Shown here: positions 44,127 through 51,714 of the stretch, piece by piece
Layout: each line of letters starts with the position of its first letter
Position numbering within the stretch: the stretch's first letter is position 1
Assembly: GCA_964544475.1 (NCBI GenBank)
Contig: CAZJBS010000003.1
Coordinates: 196,819 to 260,818, forward strand
Origin: CAZJBS01 sp964544475
GTDB taxonomy: Bacteria > CLD3 > SB21
Reading direction: 5' to 3'
Length of the DNA: 64,000 nt
Position numbers and translations under genes: made by a program
Notes under the pieces: generated by a model
Databases searched by the model: none
Told to the model about the DNA's origin: nothing
Seen by the model: the letters and a program-made list of their open reading frames with translations, nothing else

Positions 44127-45179
44127 CTATTTTTCTGTTAGTTCTTCAGGATTAGTTTCTTCCTCGTTTTGCTTTTCCTTAATCTTGTCCTGTTCAGACT
44201 TCACATATTTATTAATAGCTTTTGCAACATCTTCCGCTAATCCTTTGGTGTTTGCAAATGCATCAAGTTCCTCAACCGTCACCCCCGCAGTCTTCGCTGC
44301 CGACTCAACACTCATTCCAAATGAAATCAAATCATATACTATCGTCAGCTGAAGTCCCGTCATTTCACTGCCACCCAGATTATTCACTACTGCATTGATA
44401 AATCCATCTTTTAGCGCATAGTCTTTGCCGGCAAAACCGGCAACTATTTGCCCCAATCCAGACGTAGCAGTAGCTAATCCAGTTATCATTCCAAATGAAC
44501 TCGCTAAGGCTCCTCCCGCACCCGATGCGGCCTTTGCTCCTCTCGCACTTGCAAACACCGCAATTCCGCCGACAACCATGTCTTTTGTCCCAGAACTTAC
44601 AGTACCCCATCTTATCTGGCCAATTGGAGACTCGTTGTATGCTTGCACAATTCCCATTCCCGACTGTCTTACTGCAGTATATGGAAGCCCCTCTAAGCCA
44701 TCCAAGTCAATATTTCGGATCGGATCATTGCTTGCATACTGGTATGGTGTTAGCATTGGGAATTTGCTCGAAATCGGATCAACAGAGATAAAGCGGGCGA
44801 TATCTTGATTGTAGTACCGACGCTTGTAGTAGGTCAAATTGCTTTCATCATCAAACTGCTGGCCTGTGAATTTCTCTTTTGGAGAATTTGAACTTGCGGA
44901 AGATCGCGATTCCTTCCCAAACGGATAGTAATCCGTCCACGAATCGACGTTGCCGGATTGATCGAGGACGACGCGCGTCGAACCCAGATGATCGGAGATT
45001 AACCTCGGTAAGATTGGATTACACCCCGAAAATGGAAAATTTTCGGTACACGCGTTTTTTTCAGGGGCCACTTTCAACGGATTTTTCCTAAAGGCTTTTT
45101 TCGGACGACTGAAGATAAAAAACTTTTGAACGAGATTAAATACCAAAGTTGTATCTCGCCGGCTTGTTGCACTTCGCAC
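44127..45179 (-). CDS. RHS module T4: short core fragment with Gly/Ala-rich membrane-type tip
   Basis: The RHS core starts at the SDHLGSTRVVLDQ codons (44997), exactly where the mobile element ends. The frame remains open for 61 codons into the element up to a GTG at 45179; these codons look like non-coding element end, so they are probably not a real leader. Core landmarks are YPFGKESRSS, LTYYKRRYYNQD and ARFISVDPIS. After IRNIDLDGLEGLPY comes a tip of about 190 residues: a Gly/Ala/Ser-rich hydrophobic stretch (ASARGAKAASGAGGALASS, ITGLATATSGLGQIVAGFAG) and an acidic helical tail, resembling the T7 tip in type but not copied from it. A membrane-inserting toxin is the likely reading. Confidence 0.6.
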   Translation of the reverse strand: MRSATSRRDTTLVFNLVQKFFIFSRPKKAFRKNPLKVAPEKNACTENFPFSGCNPILPRLISDHLGSTRVVLDQSGNVDSWTDYYPFGKESRSSASSNSPKEKFTGQQFDDESNLTYYKRRYYNQDIARFISVDPISSKFPMLTPYQYASNDPIRNIDLDGLEGLPYTAVRQSGMGIVQAYNESPIGQIRWGTVSSGTKDMVVGGIAVFASARGAKAASGAGGALASSFGMITGLATATSGLGQIVAGFAGKDYALKDGFINAVVNNLGGSEMTGLQLTIVYDLISFGMSVESAAKTAGVTVEELDAFANTKGLAEDVAKAINKYVKSEQDKIKEKQNEEETNPEELTEK

Positions 45180-45554
45180 GGCTCAATCAAGATGAGCGCA
45201 CTGCTCCGTTTCACTTCGCAAGGCGCGAGTCTGGCCGGCCAACCAGTTGTATGCGGCAGCTTAGGCTTGCGCTCGCTATATTCTGTTTGCTGTCCCTTTT
45301 GTTCATGCGCTCGCTCCAGCCTTGCCGCATCTTACAACGATTGAACGTCGCTTGTTCGCTCCATTTTTTCTTTGCGGCACCAGCCGCCGCTTTTGCGCTC
45401 TGCTTCCTTCGCATCCGCTCAGATTCGCCTTCGCGTTCAGGTTTCCAAGTTGTTGCGCGGCTGCGGCCGTGATCTGTTGCCTTGCCGCGCTTTTTACTTT
45501 TGCCTCCGGCGGCCCCCACAGAGGAACCCCCAGCCCCTGGACTACGATATGTTT
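45000..45554. other. Non-coding left end of element copy 1
   Basis: No convincing gene. Contains a CCGAAAAT/ATTTTCGG hairpin (45026-45046), an inverted CGCATACAACTG (45244-45255) and the left subterminal inverted repeat (45381-45485). A 131-codon frame at 45211-45606 is extremely Arg/Lys/Ser-rich and overlaps these repeats; it is not taken as a gene. Confidence 0.6.
45381..45485 (-). repeat. Left subterminal inverted repeat of element copy 1
   Basis: The reverse complement matches 51227-51328 with scattered changes: AAGGCAACAGA(T/C)CACGGCCG, GGAAACCTGA, GAGCGGATGCGA and GAAGCAGAG recur in the same order. It therefore marks the element ends as an imperfect inverted pair of about 100 bases. 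Confidence 0.75.
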
Positions 45555-46550
45555 TTATTCCGTGCTCTTTTTGCGGCTCTTGCCTTTGAATGGACTTGTG
45601 TACCACTTGGTCACCGGCTGAAAAGATAAATTCTTCCCGACGTTGTCGGGATGCGCCTGCTCGCGCGGATGTGCGGTCTTGAGCGTCTTTTTAAGATCGC
45701 TTACGTCAAGATGCGTGTAAATCTCCGTCGTGCGCGCGGAGTTATGGCCAAGCAGTTCCTGAATGTACCTTACATCGGCTCCGGCTTTGAGCATGTGCGT
45801 CGCACACGCGTGACGGAAGGTGTGCGGTGAGATTTTTTTCTTGAAGCGGCCGAGCTTGCGGTATTTCATAAAAATCTGGTTAATAAACTGTACTTCCATC
45901 CGCTCGCCGTACAAGTAGCTCACGAAAAGAGATTGTTCATGAGGTTTTGCACGGACAAGCCGTACCTCCTGCAAGTATTCCTTGATCCAGTAAACCGCAT
46001 TCTCTCCGATCGGCACCACGCGCTCTTTATTGCCTTTGCCGATCACGCGAAGGGTTCCATTCTTTTCGTTAAAATCATACAGATCGAGGCGCACGAGTTC
46101 CTCACGGCGGATCCCGCTGGAGTAAAATGTTTCCAGGACCGCCCGGTCCCGGATTCCAAAAAGAGCGCTCACGTCCGGAAGCGATAAAAACTTTTTGATC
46201 TCTTCTTCCGTGAGGACGTCCTGCGGTAAGTATTTTTCTTGCTTGGGCTGCCAGACGATGAGTGACAGGTCGTAGAAGATCACGTCCTGGCTGTACAAAA
46301 AACGAAAGAATGACCGGGTCGTGCCGTACGCGTGGGCTTTGGTGTTTGTCTTCCAGGATTTTTTTTCGACTTCGATCTGATACCGCAGAATGTGATCCGG
46401 CGTGATGTCTTGAACTCTTAGGGCGTTTTCTTTCTTCAGGAACTCGAAGAAGTAATCCAGATACCAGACACGGTAATTGATCGTACGCTCCGTGATGCCG
46501 GTTTGCTCGAGGCCCTGCACGTATTCGTTTTTTGCCTCGTTAAATGTCAT
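45555..46550 (-). CDS. Tyrosine recombinase 2 of element copy 1 (XerC/D type)
   Basis: A 331-residue integrase-family recombinase. The N-terminal SAM-like core-binding domain covers about residues 1-95. The catalytic domain keeps all visible active-site residues: Arg148 (SSGIRREEL), His243 and Arg246 (HTFRH), His269 (LLGH) and the nucleophile Tyr278 (EIYTHLD). The tail is about 30 residues longer than in XerC/D. The start overlaps the end of recombinase 1 by 11 bases, so the two are co-translated and may act as a heterodimer on two half-sites, like XerCD or the two recombinases of Tn554-type elements. No frameshift or missing residue is seen; the copy at 53969 gives the same protein. Confidence 0.92.
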   Translation of the reverse strand: MTFNEAKNEYVQGLEQTGITERTINYRVWYLDYFFEFLKKENALRVQDITPDHILRYQIEVEKKSWKTNTKAHAYGTTRSFFRFLYSQDVIFYDLSLIVWQPKQEKYLPQDVLTEEEIKKFLSLPDVSALFGIRDRAVLETFYSSGIRREELVRLDLYDFNEKNGTLRVIGKGNKERVVPIGENAVYWIKEYLQEVRLVRAKPHEQSLFVSYLYGERMEVQFINQIFMKYRKLGRFKKKISPHTFRHACATHMLKAGADVRYIQELLGHNSARTTEIYTHLDVSDLKKTLKTAHPREQAHPDNVGKNLSFQPVTKWYTSPFKGKSRKKSTE

Positions 46551-47469
46551 CGAACTTCTCCCGCGGATGATATTTTTCGTGAACTTCTTTCAAGTCCATG
46601 ATCCCGACGCGTGTGTAAATCTGCGTCGAGGCAATGGAGTCGTGACCTAAGATCGTCTGGATGTAACGAATGTCCGCGCCGCCTTGTAAAAGGTGCGTCG
46701 CGCAAGTATGTCTGAACGTGTGCGGCGTGATGCGTTTCTCGATGCCGGCTTTTTTTACATACACGCGTATCATCAAGAGCACGGCCGTAATATCCATCCG
46801 CCGGCCGGTCTTGCTTAAGATCAAAGCTTGTTCTTGTTCGCTGCGTACGAGTTTCGGACGCACGGCCGTAAGATATTCTTTGACGAACTGCGAAGCGATT
46901 TCACCAAGCGGCACGATGCGCTCTTTGTTACCTTTCCCGTGACGGATACGCACTTCCTGATTTTCAAAGTCCACGTCATAGATATCGATGCCGCAAAGCT
47001 CGCTATTGCGCACGCCGGTGGAATAAAGTATTTCCATGATCGTGCGGTTACGAAAGCCGTGTATCTCCGTCAGGTCCGGCGCCTCGAGAAGTTTTTTAAT
47101 TTCTTCGACCGTCATCACGTCGGGAAGTGAGTTCGGTTTCTTCGGAAGCACAAGGCCGGCCGTCGGATCGAAAATAATTTTGTCGGTCGATCTCAGGAAC
47201 TCAAAAAAGTTTTTCACCGTCACCAGCGCATTATGCTGGGTGTAGATCGCCAGCGGTTTCTCGTCGAACTTGTTCTTGGCGTAGTACAGATTCGTTTGGT
47301 AGTTGTGAATGACTCTGGGCGTAATGGCTTCGATGCCGCCGATGTTCTCGCTCTCAAGGTATCTTAAAAAACGTATGAGATGGATTCGGTAGCACTTCCT
47401 GGTCGAGAGCGAAAAGCCTTTGACTTTCAGGTACTCGTAGAACTGTTCGGCTAAAATTTCAAGCTTCAT
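46540..47469 (-). CDS. Tyrosine recombinase 1 of element copy 1 (XerC/D type)
   Basis: A 309-residue recombinase with the full catalytic set: Arg154 (STGVRNSEL), His250 and Arg253 (HTFRH), His276 (ILGH) and Tyr285 (QIYTRVG). Its length and layout are those of a plain XerC/XerD protein. It is clearly related to recombinase 2 but not a recent duplicate. The ATG overlaps the stop of a 26-codon leader (ATGA) whose first ten codons repeat this protein's own start, so translation is probably coupled to that leader. A host Xer protein is possible in principle, but exact duplication with the primase ties it to the element. Confidence 0.92.
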   Translation of the reverse strand: MKLEILAEQFYEYLKVKGFSLSTRKCYRIHLIRFLRYLESENIGGIEAITPRVIHNYQTNLYYAKNKFDEKPLAIYTQHNALVTVKNFFEFLRSTDKIIFDPTAGLVLPKKPNSLPDVMTVEEIKKLLEAPDLTEIHGFRNRTIMEILYSTGVRNSELCGIDIYDVDFENQEVRIRHGKGNKERIVPLGEIASQFVKEYLTAVRPKLVRSEQEQALILSKTGRRMDITAVLLMIRVYVKKAGIEKRITPHTFRHTCATHLLQGGADIRYIQTILGHDSIASTQIYTRVGIMDLKEVHEKYHPREKFDDI

Positions 47470-47546
47470 GTTCGATTCCTTTCCGCCACTTCCCGCCTTG
47501 TGGCGGGACAGGCTCCAAATTGTTCGGCTAAGACTTCGAGCGTCAT
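47466..47546 (-). CDS. 26-codon leader, relic of a recombinase N terminus
   Basis: ATG at 47546 follows AGGGAG ten bases upstream. The peptide begins MTLEVLAEQF, against MKLEILAEQF for recombinase 1, then runs through a TCCCGCC-TTGT-GGCGGGA palindrome and ends in a TGA that overlaps the recombinase 1 ATG. It looks like the stub of another recombinase gene copy that lost its body; today it may serve as a coupling leader. Confidence 0.6.
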   Translation of the reverse strand: MTLEVLAEQFGACPATRREVAERNRT

Positions 47547-47583
47547 AAACGTAATTCTCCCTAATATGTATTTTTCAAAAAGC

Positions 47584-47721
47584 TACAACTGACAAGTAAG
47601 TGATTGATTGAAAAAGGATTAGATCAAAAACGGCGGGCAACAACTGGCCAATAACTGGGCTACAACTGCCCAACATCTGGCTTTTTTCAAGCTACAACTG
47701 AAAGAAAAAATGCAACAACTG
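47584..47721 (+). repeat. Iteron-like CAACTG cluster
   Basis: Five perfect CAACTG hexamers (47586, 47641, 47663, 47695, 47716) and one TAACTG (47652) lie within 138 bases, three of them in the longer form CTACAACTG. The cluster sits between the primase stop and the recombinase leader. Candidates are replication iterons for the primase or accessory recombinase sites. Confidence 0.65.
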
Positions 47722-47733
47722 GCATTCGGAGCG

Positions 47734-50337
47734 TCATTTCTTGCCGTTTCGACGCTTCTTGAGTTCTTCCACGTCGATCAAGCCGCTGACAAATTTCTGG
47801 CCATCTTCGCCCTGGCCATCCCAAAGAAGCCCGTACAAAAACCGGTTATGCTCACCGTTCTTCATGAGTAAATATTCCTGATCGACGAGCTGGCGGATGT
47901 GCTCTTGCACTTGAAAGATGCTCCAACCGCAGTGCTCGCGGATGTCCCGGCGTGTGAAGGTGACTTCCTCCGGTTTTCTTGTGCTGAGCCCCGTCGAAGC
48001 ATTTTTCTGTTCCTTTGCGAGTGTGTCCACCATTGCCTTGATCGATTTGAGTAAATTTCTCGTGTGCGGCGAAAGTTCATCGAGCGAGCGGCCAAGCACT
48101 TCTGCCGCGAGTTTGTTGGCCAGCGCGATGTCATCGATCGTGACTTCGATGTAATCCACTTCACCCGATGCCGTTTGGATTTTCTTCACCTCGCGCTGGT
48201 ATTGATGAAGGAATGCAATCGTCTCGATCAAAGTGAGATATTTATTCTGCTCGCGGCGCATGAGGAGTTTGTCTTCCGGATACGTCAGGTCTTTGAAAAA
48301 CGGATTGATGACGAAAATATCTTTTCTCAGCAGCCGCTGGGCATTCTTGTGTTTGCGAAAGACCCCTTCTTCCGAGCGGCTCCGCAGAAGCCCCTCCAGG
48401 CTCTGCCGTTCGCGCTGCTTCTGCAAAATGCGTTTCGTCTGCTCGCGTGACTCGTCGATCGTGAGTATGACAAAACGGTTGCGTGTCTCGAAGTCCAAAG
48501 CTTCCGGGTTCGTGGTGGTAATGATGATGACGACCGGTCCTTCGACGTGGTATTCTTCCGTGCGTTTGATGCCGGTCTTGGGATCGGTGGTGGTAACGGC
48601 GACGGTTAAGTATTGATCGCTTTGTAAAGTCCTGATCGAGTAGATCGCATCTTCCGCGCCTTTTTCTTCGGCGATGGAGAGTACGGAGTATTTTAAATTC
48701 CCGTCCTGCTGGTAAAACAGCGATTGGCCAGAGATGCGCGTATATTTGTGCAGGGATTCATCCGGGACGAACTTGCCGATCATGTCCTGCAGCTGACTCT
48801 TGCCCGCACCGGAGCGGCTGACGATCAGAACGCCCAGGGGATATTTTAAAAACCGGCTCGTCTGTGCCAGGTAACCAAAGAGCCGCGAGGTTTCTTCGCC
48901 GATGTAACCGCAGAGATCAAAATCTTTTTGAATGAGATCGATCAAGTCTTTCGACTGAAGAAAAGTAAGAGCTTCCGTTCGTTCCTGGTCGGTCATTTCA
49001 TTGGAGGTTTCTTTCTCATCGCCGCGAATGAGCTCCAGCCGCTTATTTTCGAGCACGTCAATCAAGGCGTACAGTTCCTGCGTGATCTCCGATTGCTCCA
49101 CGCCAAAACGTTCGGATGCGATTTGTACGAACCGTTCACGCGCACGATCGAGATACAGATCGAGCGTGTCGATGTGGAACTTTGACGAATCGGCATTCAT
49201 GGAGACTTTGAGATTTATTTTGAGTTTGGATAACCCGACCAGATTCATATCGAGCACACGGTAGGTGTGATTGTCGAATGAAAAAATGTAACCGCTTGCC
49301 CCTGTGGGGCCTTCAATCACGGCTTCTTTCGGCCCGGATTTCTTTTCGTCTTTACGCTCAGACGCTTCGAGAAGCGCACTGAATGCCGCGCCGTCATGCT
49401 TTGCAAAAAATTCGTTCACGTCCATATCTTTGGGCATTTGAACGGCCGTAACAGTTGCGCCTGTCGATTTAAGTTTTTCGGCTAAGATCGGCGCGGCCGC
49501 ACGTCCCGCATCGTCTCCGTCTAAACATAAAGTCAGCTGCATAACTCGCTCTTGTTTGATGAAGGTGAGATGATCTTCCGTGAGTCCATTCACGCCGTAG
49601 ATCGGAAGTACATTCGTGTATCCGGCTTCGTGAAGCGTCAGCGCATCGATGATGCCTTCGGTTAGAATAAGGCTGGACGCGCCTTTGGGAGGATAGAATA
49701 AACCGCGTTGTTCGCCAGCTAAAAACTTGTGTTCTTTTTTCGTGACGTGCCGGCCGTAAAGGTTCACGATCTGACCATTTGAATCGACCAGAGGAAAAAC
49801 AACGCACTCGTGGAAAAATTCTTTGCCATTGCTGAGTACCCCGATCTCGGTCAATTCTTTTTTCAGCTGAGAAGATAAAGTCTTGAGCATCGAGCCATTG
49901 CAAAACCCGAATCGAAAGCGCTTGAACAGCGCAGGCGATTTTATCCCGCGCGACTTGAGATACTGGTACCCGCGCGCGTCGCTCTCGTAGGTACGCGCGT
50001 AAAATTCAAACACGCGCGATAAAAGTTGCAGTCGAGAAGCTCCGCTATTCCGATCACTCGCCGGAACAGCGGCCCCACTTAACTTCCCGACTGCTTCATT
50101 GAAACTGATCTTATCCAGTTCCTGCACGAACGTGATCACATCGCCGCCCTTATTACAGCCAAAGCATTTCCAAAGCTGTTTTTCAGGACTGACCGAAAAG
50201 GACGGCGTGTGATCCTCGTGCAACGGACAGAGACCCAGGAACTCTTTGCCGGATTTTTTTAATTGAATGCCGCGGGATTGGATGTACTGGACTAAATCGA
50301 TAGACGCTTTGAGTTCTGCAATGGATTTTTGATCCAT
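47734..50337 (-). CDS. Primase-ATPase of element copy 1 (CHC2 + TOPRIM + P-loop)
   Basis: An 867-residue replication protein. The CHC2 zinc finger is complete (Cys37, His40, Cys58, Cys61 in CPLHEDHTPSF...WKCFGC). The RNAP-like part leads to a TOPRIM domain with LILTEGIIDALT (Glu near 224) and CLDGDDAGR (Asp pair near 273). A second half has a P-loop, VSRSGAGKS near residue 512, a Walker-B-like LSIAEEKG, and a winged-helix-like end (RDIREHCGWSIFQVQEHI). It thus joins DnaG-type priming to an ATPase, as in phage and satellite replication proteins. Near residue 780 the codons for NASTGLST are a TGCTTCGAC...GCTCAGCA palindrome of the family found between cassettes. It starts divergently from the XRE gene across about 225 bases. 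Confidence 0.88.
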   Translation of the reverse strand: MDQKSIAELKASIDLVQYIQSRGIQLKKSGKEFLGLCPLHEDHTPSFSVSPEKQLWKCFGCNKGGDVITFVQELDKISFNEAVGKLSGAAVPASDRNSGASRLQLLSRVFEFYARTYESDARGYQYLKSRGIKSPALFKRFRFGFCNGSMLKTLSSQLKKELTEIGVLSNGKEFFHECVVFPLVDSNGQIVNLYGRHVTKKEHKFLAGEQRGLFYPPKGASSLILTEGIIDALTLHEAGYTNVLPIYGVNGLTEDHLTFIKQERVMQLTLCLDGDDAGRAAAPILAEKLKSTGATVTAVQMPKDMDVNEFFAKHDGAAFSALLEASERKDEKKSGPKEAVIEGPTGASGYIFSFDNHTYRVLDMNLVGLSKLKINLKVSMNADSSKFHIDTLDLYLDRARERFVQIASERFGVEQSEITQELYALIDVLENKRLELIRGDEKETSNEMTDQERTEALTFLQSKDLIDLIQKDFDLCGYIGEETSRLFGYLAQTSRFLKYPLGVLIVSRSGAGKSQLQDMIGKFVPDESLHKYTRISGQSLFYQQDGNLKYSVLSIAEEKGAEDAIYSIRTLQSDQYLTVAVTTTDPKTGIKRTEEYHVEGPVVIIITTTNPEALDFETRNRFVILTIDESREQTKRILQKQRERQSLEGLLRSRSEEGVFRKHKNAQRLLRKDIFVINPFFKDLTYPEDKLLMRREQNKYLTLIETIAFLHQYQREVKKIQTASGEVDYIEVTIDDIALANKLAAEVLGRSLDELSPHTRNLLKSIKAMVDTLAKEQKNASTGLSTRKPEEVTFTRRDIREHCGWSIFQVQEHIRQLVDQEYLLMKNGEHNRFLYGLLWDGQGEDGQKFVSGLIDVEELKKRRNGKK

Positions 50338-50393
50338 TTTTCCTTAAACTCCTCACAAGACACAAAGGCCTCGTGCTTTTGTTGTTGGTTTTG

Positions 50394-50427
50394 GGCTATC
50401 AGTTAGCTTCGCAGGCGGCTGATAGCC
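50394..50427. promoter_or_regulatory. Palindrome between primase and regulator genes
   Basis: GGCTATCAG and CTGATAGCC form a perfect 9-bp inverted repeat with a 16-base spacer, in the AT-rich divergent region. It could be an operator for the XRE protein acting on the primase promoter, or a hairpin in the primase leader. Confidence 0.5.
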
Positions 50428-50527
50428 TAATTTTTTTGAAAAAAGTTAATATTACTAAGTTACACTACATTATAACTAAACTGATAGATATTGTCAACCC
50501 CTTTCTACTGAACAAAATAGAAACCGC

Positions 50528-50556
50528 TTGAAAAGCGCTGATCTTTTCCGTATCAT
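50528..50556 (+). promoter_or_regulatory. Promoter of the XRE gene, probably leaderless mRNA
   Basis: TTGAAA (50528-50533), a 17-base spacer and TATCAT (50551-50556) form a good sigma-70-like promoter. The ATG begins seven bases after the -10 box, where transcription should start, so the mRNA would have no 5' leader. Confidence 0.6.
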
Positions 50557-50562
50557 AATGTC

Positions 50563-50931
50563 ATGAAGAAAAAGAGCTCAAACACTCTCGGTCAACGCAT
50601 CCGCCAGCTGCGCAAGTTGCGCGATTGGTCACAAGATGACTTAGGCAAAAAAATCGATATTCACTGGCAAACGCTCGCTCGATACGAAAAGGGTTTTGTG
50701 ATCCCAACAGCCGACATTCTGCAGAAGATGGCTGAAGTCTTTGGAGTAACGGCCGATTTTCTCCTGTTTGGAGAGAATGAAGGTGGTGCAGCCAAAATCA
50801 AAAATAAAGATCTCTTGAAGCGCGTCGAACAGCTTGATAAAATCAATCCAGACGATATCAAAGACCTATTGGGTGTAATGGACGTCTACATCCAGAACAA
50901 AGCCGCCAAAGAGCTTCTGGCGGCCTCCTAA
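50563..50931 (+). CDS. XRE-family transcriptional regulator of element copy 1
   Basis: A 122-residue protein. Residues about 10-65 are a Cro/CI-type helix-turn-helix (GQRIRQLRKLRDWSQDDLGK, TLARYEKGFVIPTADILQKM, FGVTADFLLFGE). The C-terminal half is a short helical dimerisation-type segment (LKRVEQLDKINPDDIKDLL). It is transcribed away from the primase and is therefore a candidate repressor of element replication, like phage immunity repressors; it lacks a LexA-type peptidase domain. The predicted promoter yields a leaderless transcript, as known for lambda cI from PRM. An intrinsic terminator follows at 50960. Confidence 0.88.
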   Translation: MKKKSSNTLGQRIRQLRKLRDWSQDDLGKKIDIHWQTLARYEKGFVIPTADILQKMAEVFGVTADFLLFGENEGGAAKIKNKDLLKRVEQLDKINPDDIKDLLGVMDVYIQNKAAKELLAAS

Positions 50932-50959
50932 TCGCTTCTTAATCGATTTTACAAGCACG

Positions 50960-50989
50960 CCCGGACACTGAATCCGGGTTTTTTGTTTT
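50960..50989 (+). terminator. Intrinsic terminator after the XRE gene
   Basis: CCCGGA/TCCGGG stem followed by TTTTTTGTTTT, 29 bases after the stop. Confidence 0.8.
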
Positions 50990-51226
50990 CCTTCCACCAC
51001 ACGACCCGCGTCAGCAACTTCCTCTGTCCGTGATCGATGACGGCTCTACCGCAATCAATACCACTACACGCGATCGATGCCCCAAACGTCCAAGTTTCTC
51101 TGAATGCGATTCAACGCCTCACTCCCTCCATGTCAGCCAAAGAATAGAACCACCACTCCAGCCACGAAGCAGTGTGCGATAGCCTACAAGAGCCACGAAG
51201 AACGACACCAACTGAAAAAAAATGCG

Positions 51227-51328
51227 CCAAGGCAACAGACCACGGCCGCAGGCGCGTTCAATTCGGAAACCTGATCCCGAAGGCGGATGGGAGCGGATGC
51301 GACCGAAGCAGAGGGCCAAAGCGGCCTT
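51227..51328 (+). repeat. Right subterminal inverted repeat of element copy 1
   Basis: Imperfect inverted partner of 45381-45485. A more degraded version in the same orientation lies at 33855-33965. Confidence 0.75.
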
Positions 51329-51571
51329 AGCGGTGGACGCCTGTTTTTCTCAACTCACACGAATCAACGTACAGAACACGAATGAATCACAAAACCGGAT
51401 TCTATGCACTCAAGCGAGCACGGCGGGGCGATAGAACCGAGGGAGTGCGAGCAGCCTGTCCGCCTCTGGCGGAACTCCGGCGGACAGAGCCGAGCGACGA
51501 GGCAAGGGACGAGGAGCTAAGGCCAGCGTGGGACGCATACAACTACGGCGCGCCGGTATTTTCACGCCGAG

Positions 51572-51610
51572 CGCCTGCCCTGAGCATGCCGAAGGGTCGC
51601 CGAGGCGCTC
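51572..51610. repeat. Nested palindromes of the TGAGC...GTCGA family
   Basis: A CCCTGAGCATGCCGAAGGG palindrome is inserted in the loop of a GAGCGC...GCGCTC hairpin. At 34244-34265 and 41124-41145 the loop is empty (GCAGTCGA), and in the border of element copy 2 the whole hairpin is missing. Confidence 0.65.
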
Positions 51611-51625
51611 TCGCGCGAGAGATTC

Positions 51626-51659
51626 AAAAAAAATCCCGATCGCGCATGCGATTCGGGAC
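51626..51659 (-). terminator. Intrinsic terminator of the T3 immunity gene
   Basis: On the minus strand TCCCGAATCGC and GCGATCGGGA form a stem with an ATGC-type loop, followed by eight T; it lies 56 bases after the T3 immunity stop. Confidence 0.8.
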
Positions 51660-51714
51660 ACAACTGGGAGCTGGCGAAAGCGACGGATGGCGGCGGGAGG
51701 AGCGAAGCCAGCGA

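Larger units (their letters stand above)
44992..51559 (-). mobile_element. Dual-recombinase/primase element, copy 1
   Basis: The segment is the same as 53406-59973 throughout (offset 8,414 bases), including four genes with the same products. Read on the minus strand it carries a non-coding end with CGCATACAACT, an outward-facing XRE gene, a primase-ATPase gene, an iteron-like region, a 26-codon leader, two tyrosine recombinase genes and a second non-coding end. The left boundary falls in RHS core codons at GATGATCGGAGA|TTAACC, where other modules read on with GATAGTAATATCGC. On the right the match breaks inside a variable hairpin and resumes at CTCTCGCGCGAGAGATTCAA, so the shared unit reaches the upstream cassette's terminator. 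It could be an integrative element or a satellite; no coat, relaxase or partition genes are seen. Confidence 0.85.
50990..51714. other. Non-coding right end of element copy 1 and border to T3
   Basis: No gene is supported. It holds the right subterminal inverted repeat (51227-51328), GC-rich purine-biased repeats, the CGCATACAACT site (51534-51544), a nested palindrome (51572-51610) and the T3 terminator (51626-51659). Short Arg-rich frames here are by-products of these repeats. Confidence 0.65.

Noticed and set aside
44998..45179. 61-codon N-terminal extension of T4 (and the same for T3) as a real leader peptide
   Set aside because: Starts at a GTG without a ribosome site and is made of element-end DNA; the same frame in both copies follows simply from the same junction.
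45211..45606. Basic 131-codon frame at the element left end (and its copy at 53625-54020)
   Set aside because: It lies on the subterminal inverted repeat, overlaps the recombinase gene end, and has low-complexity Lys/Arg/Ser composition.
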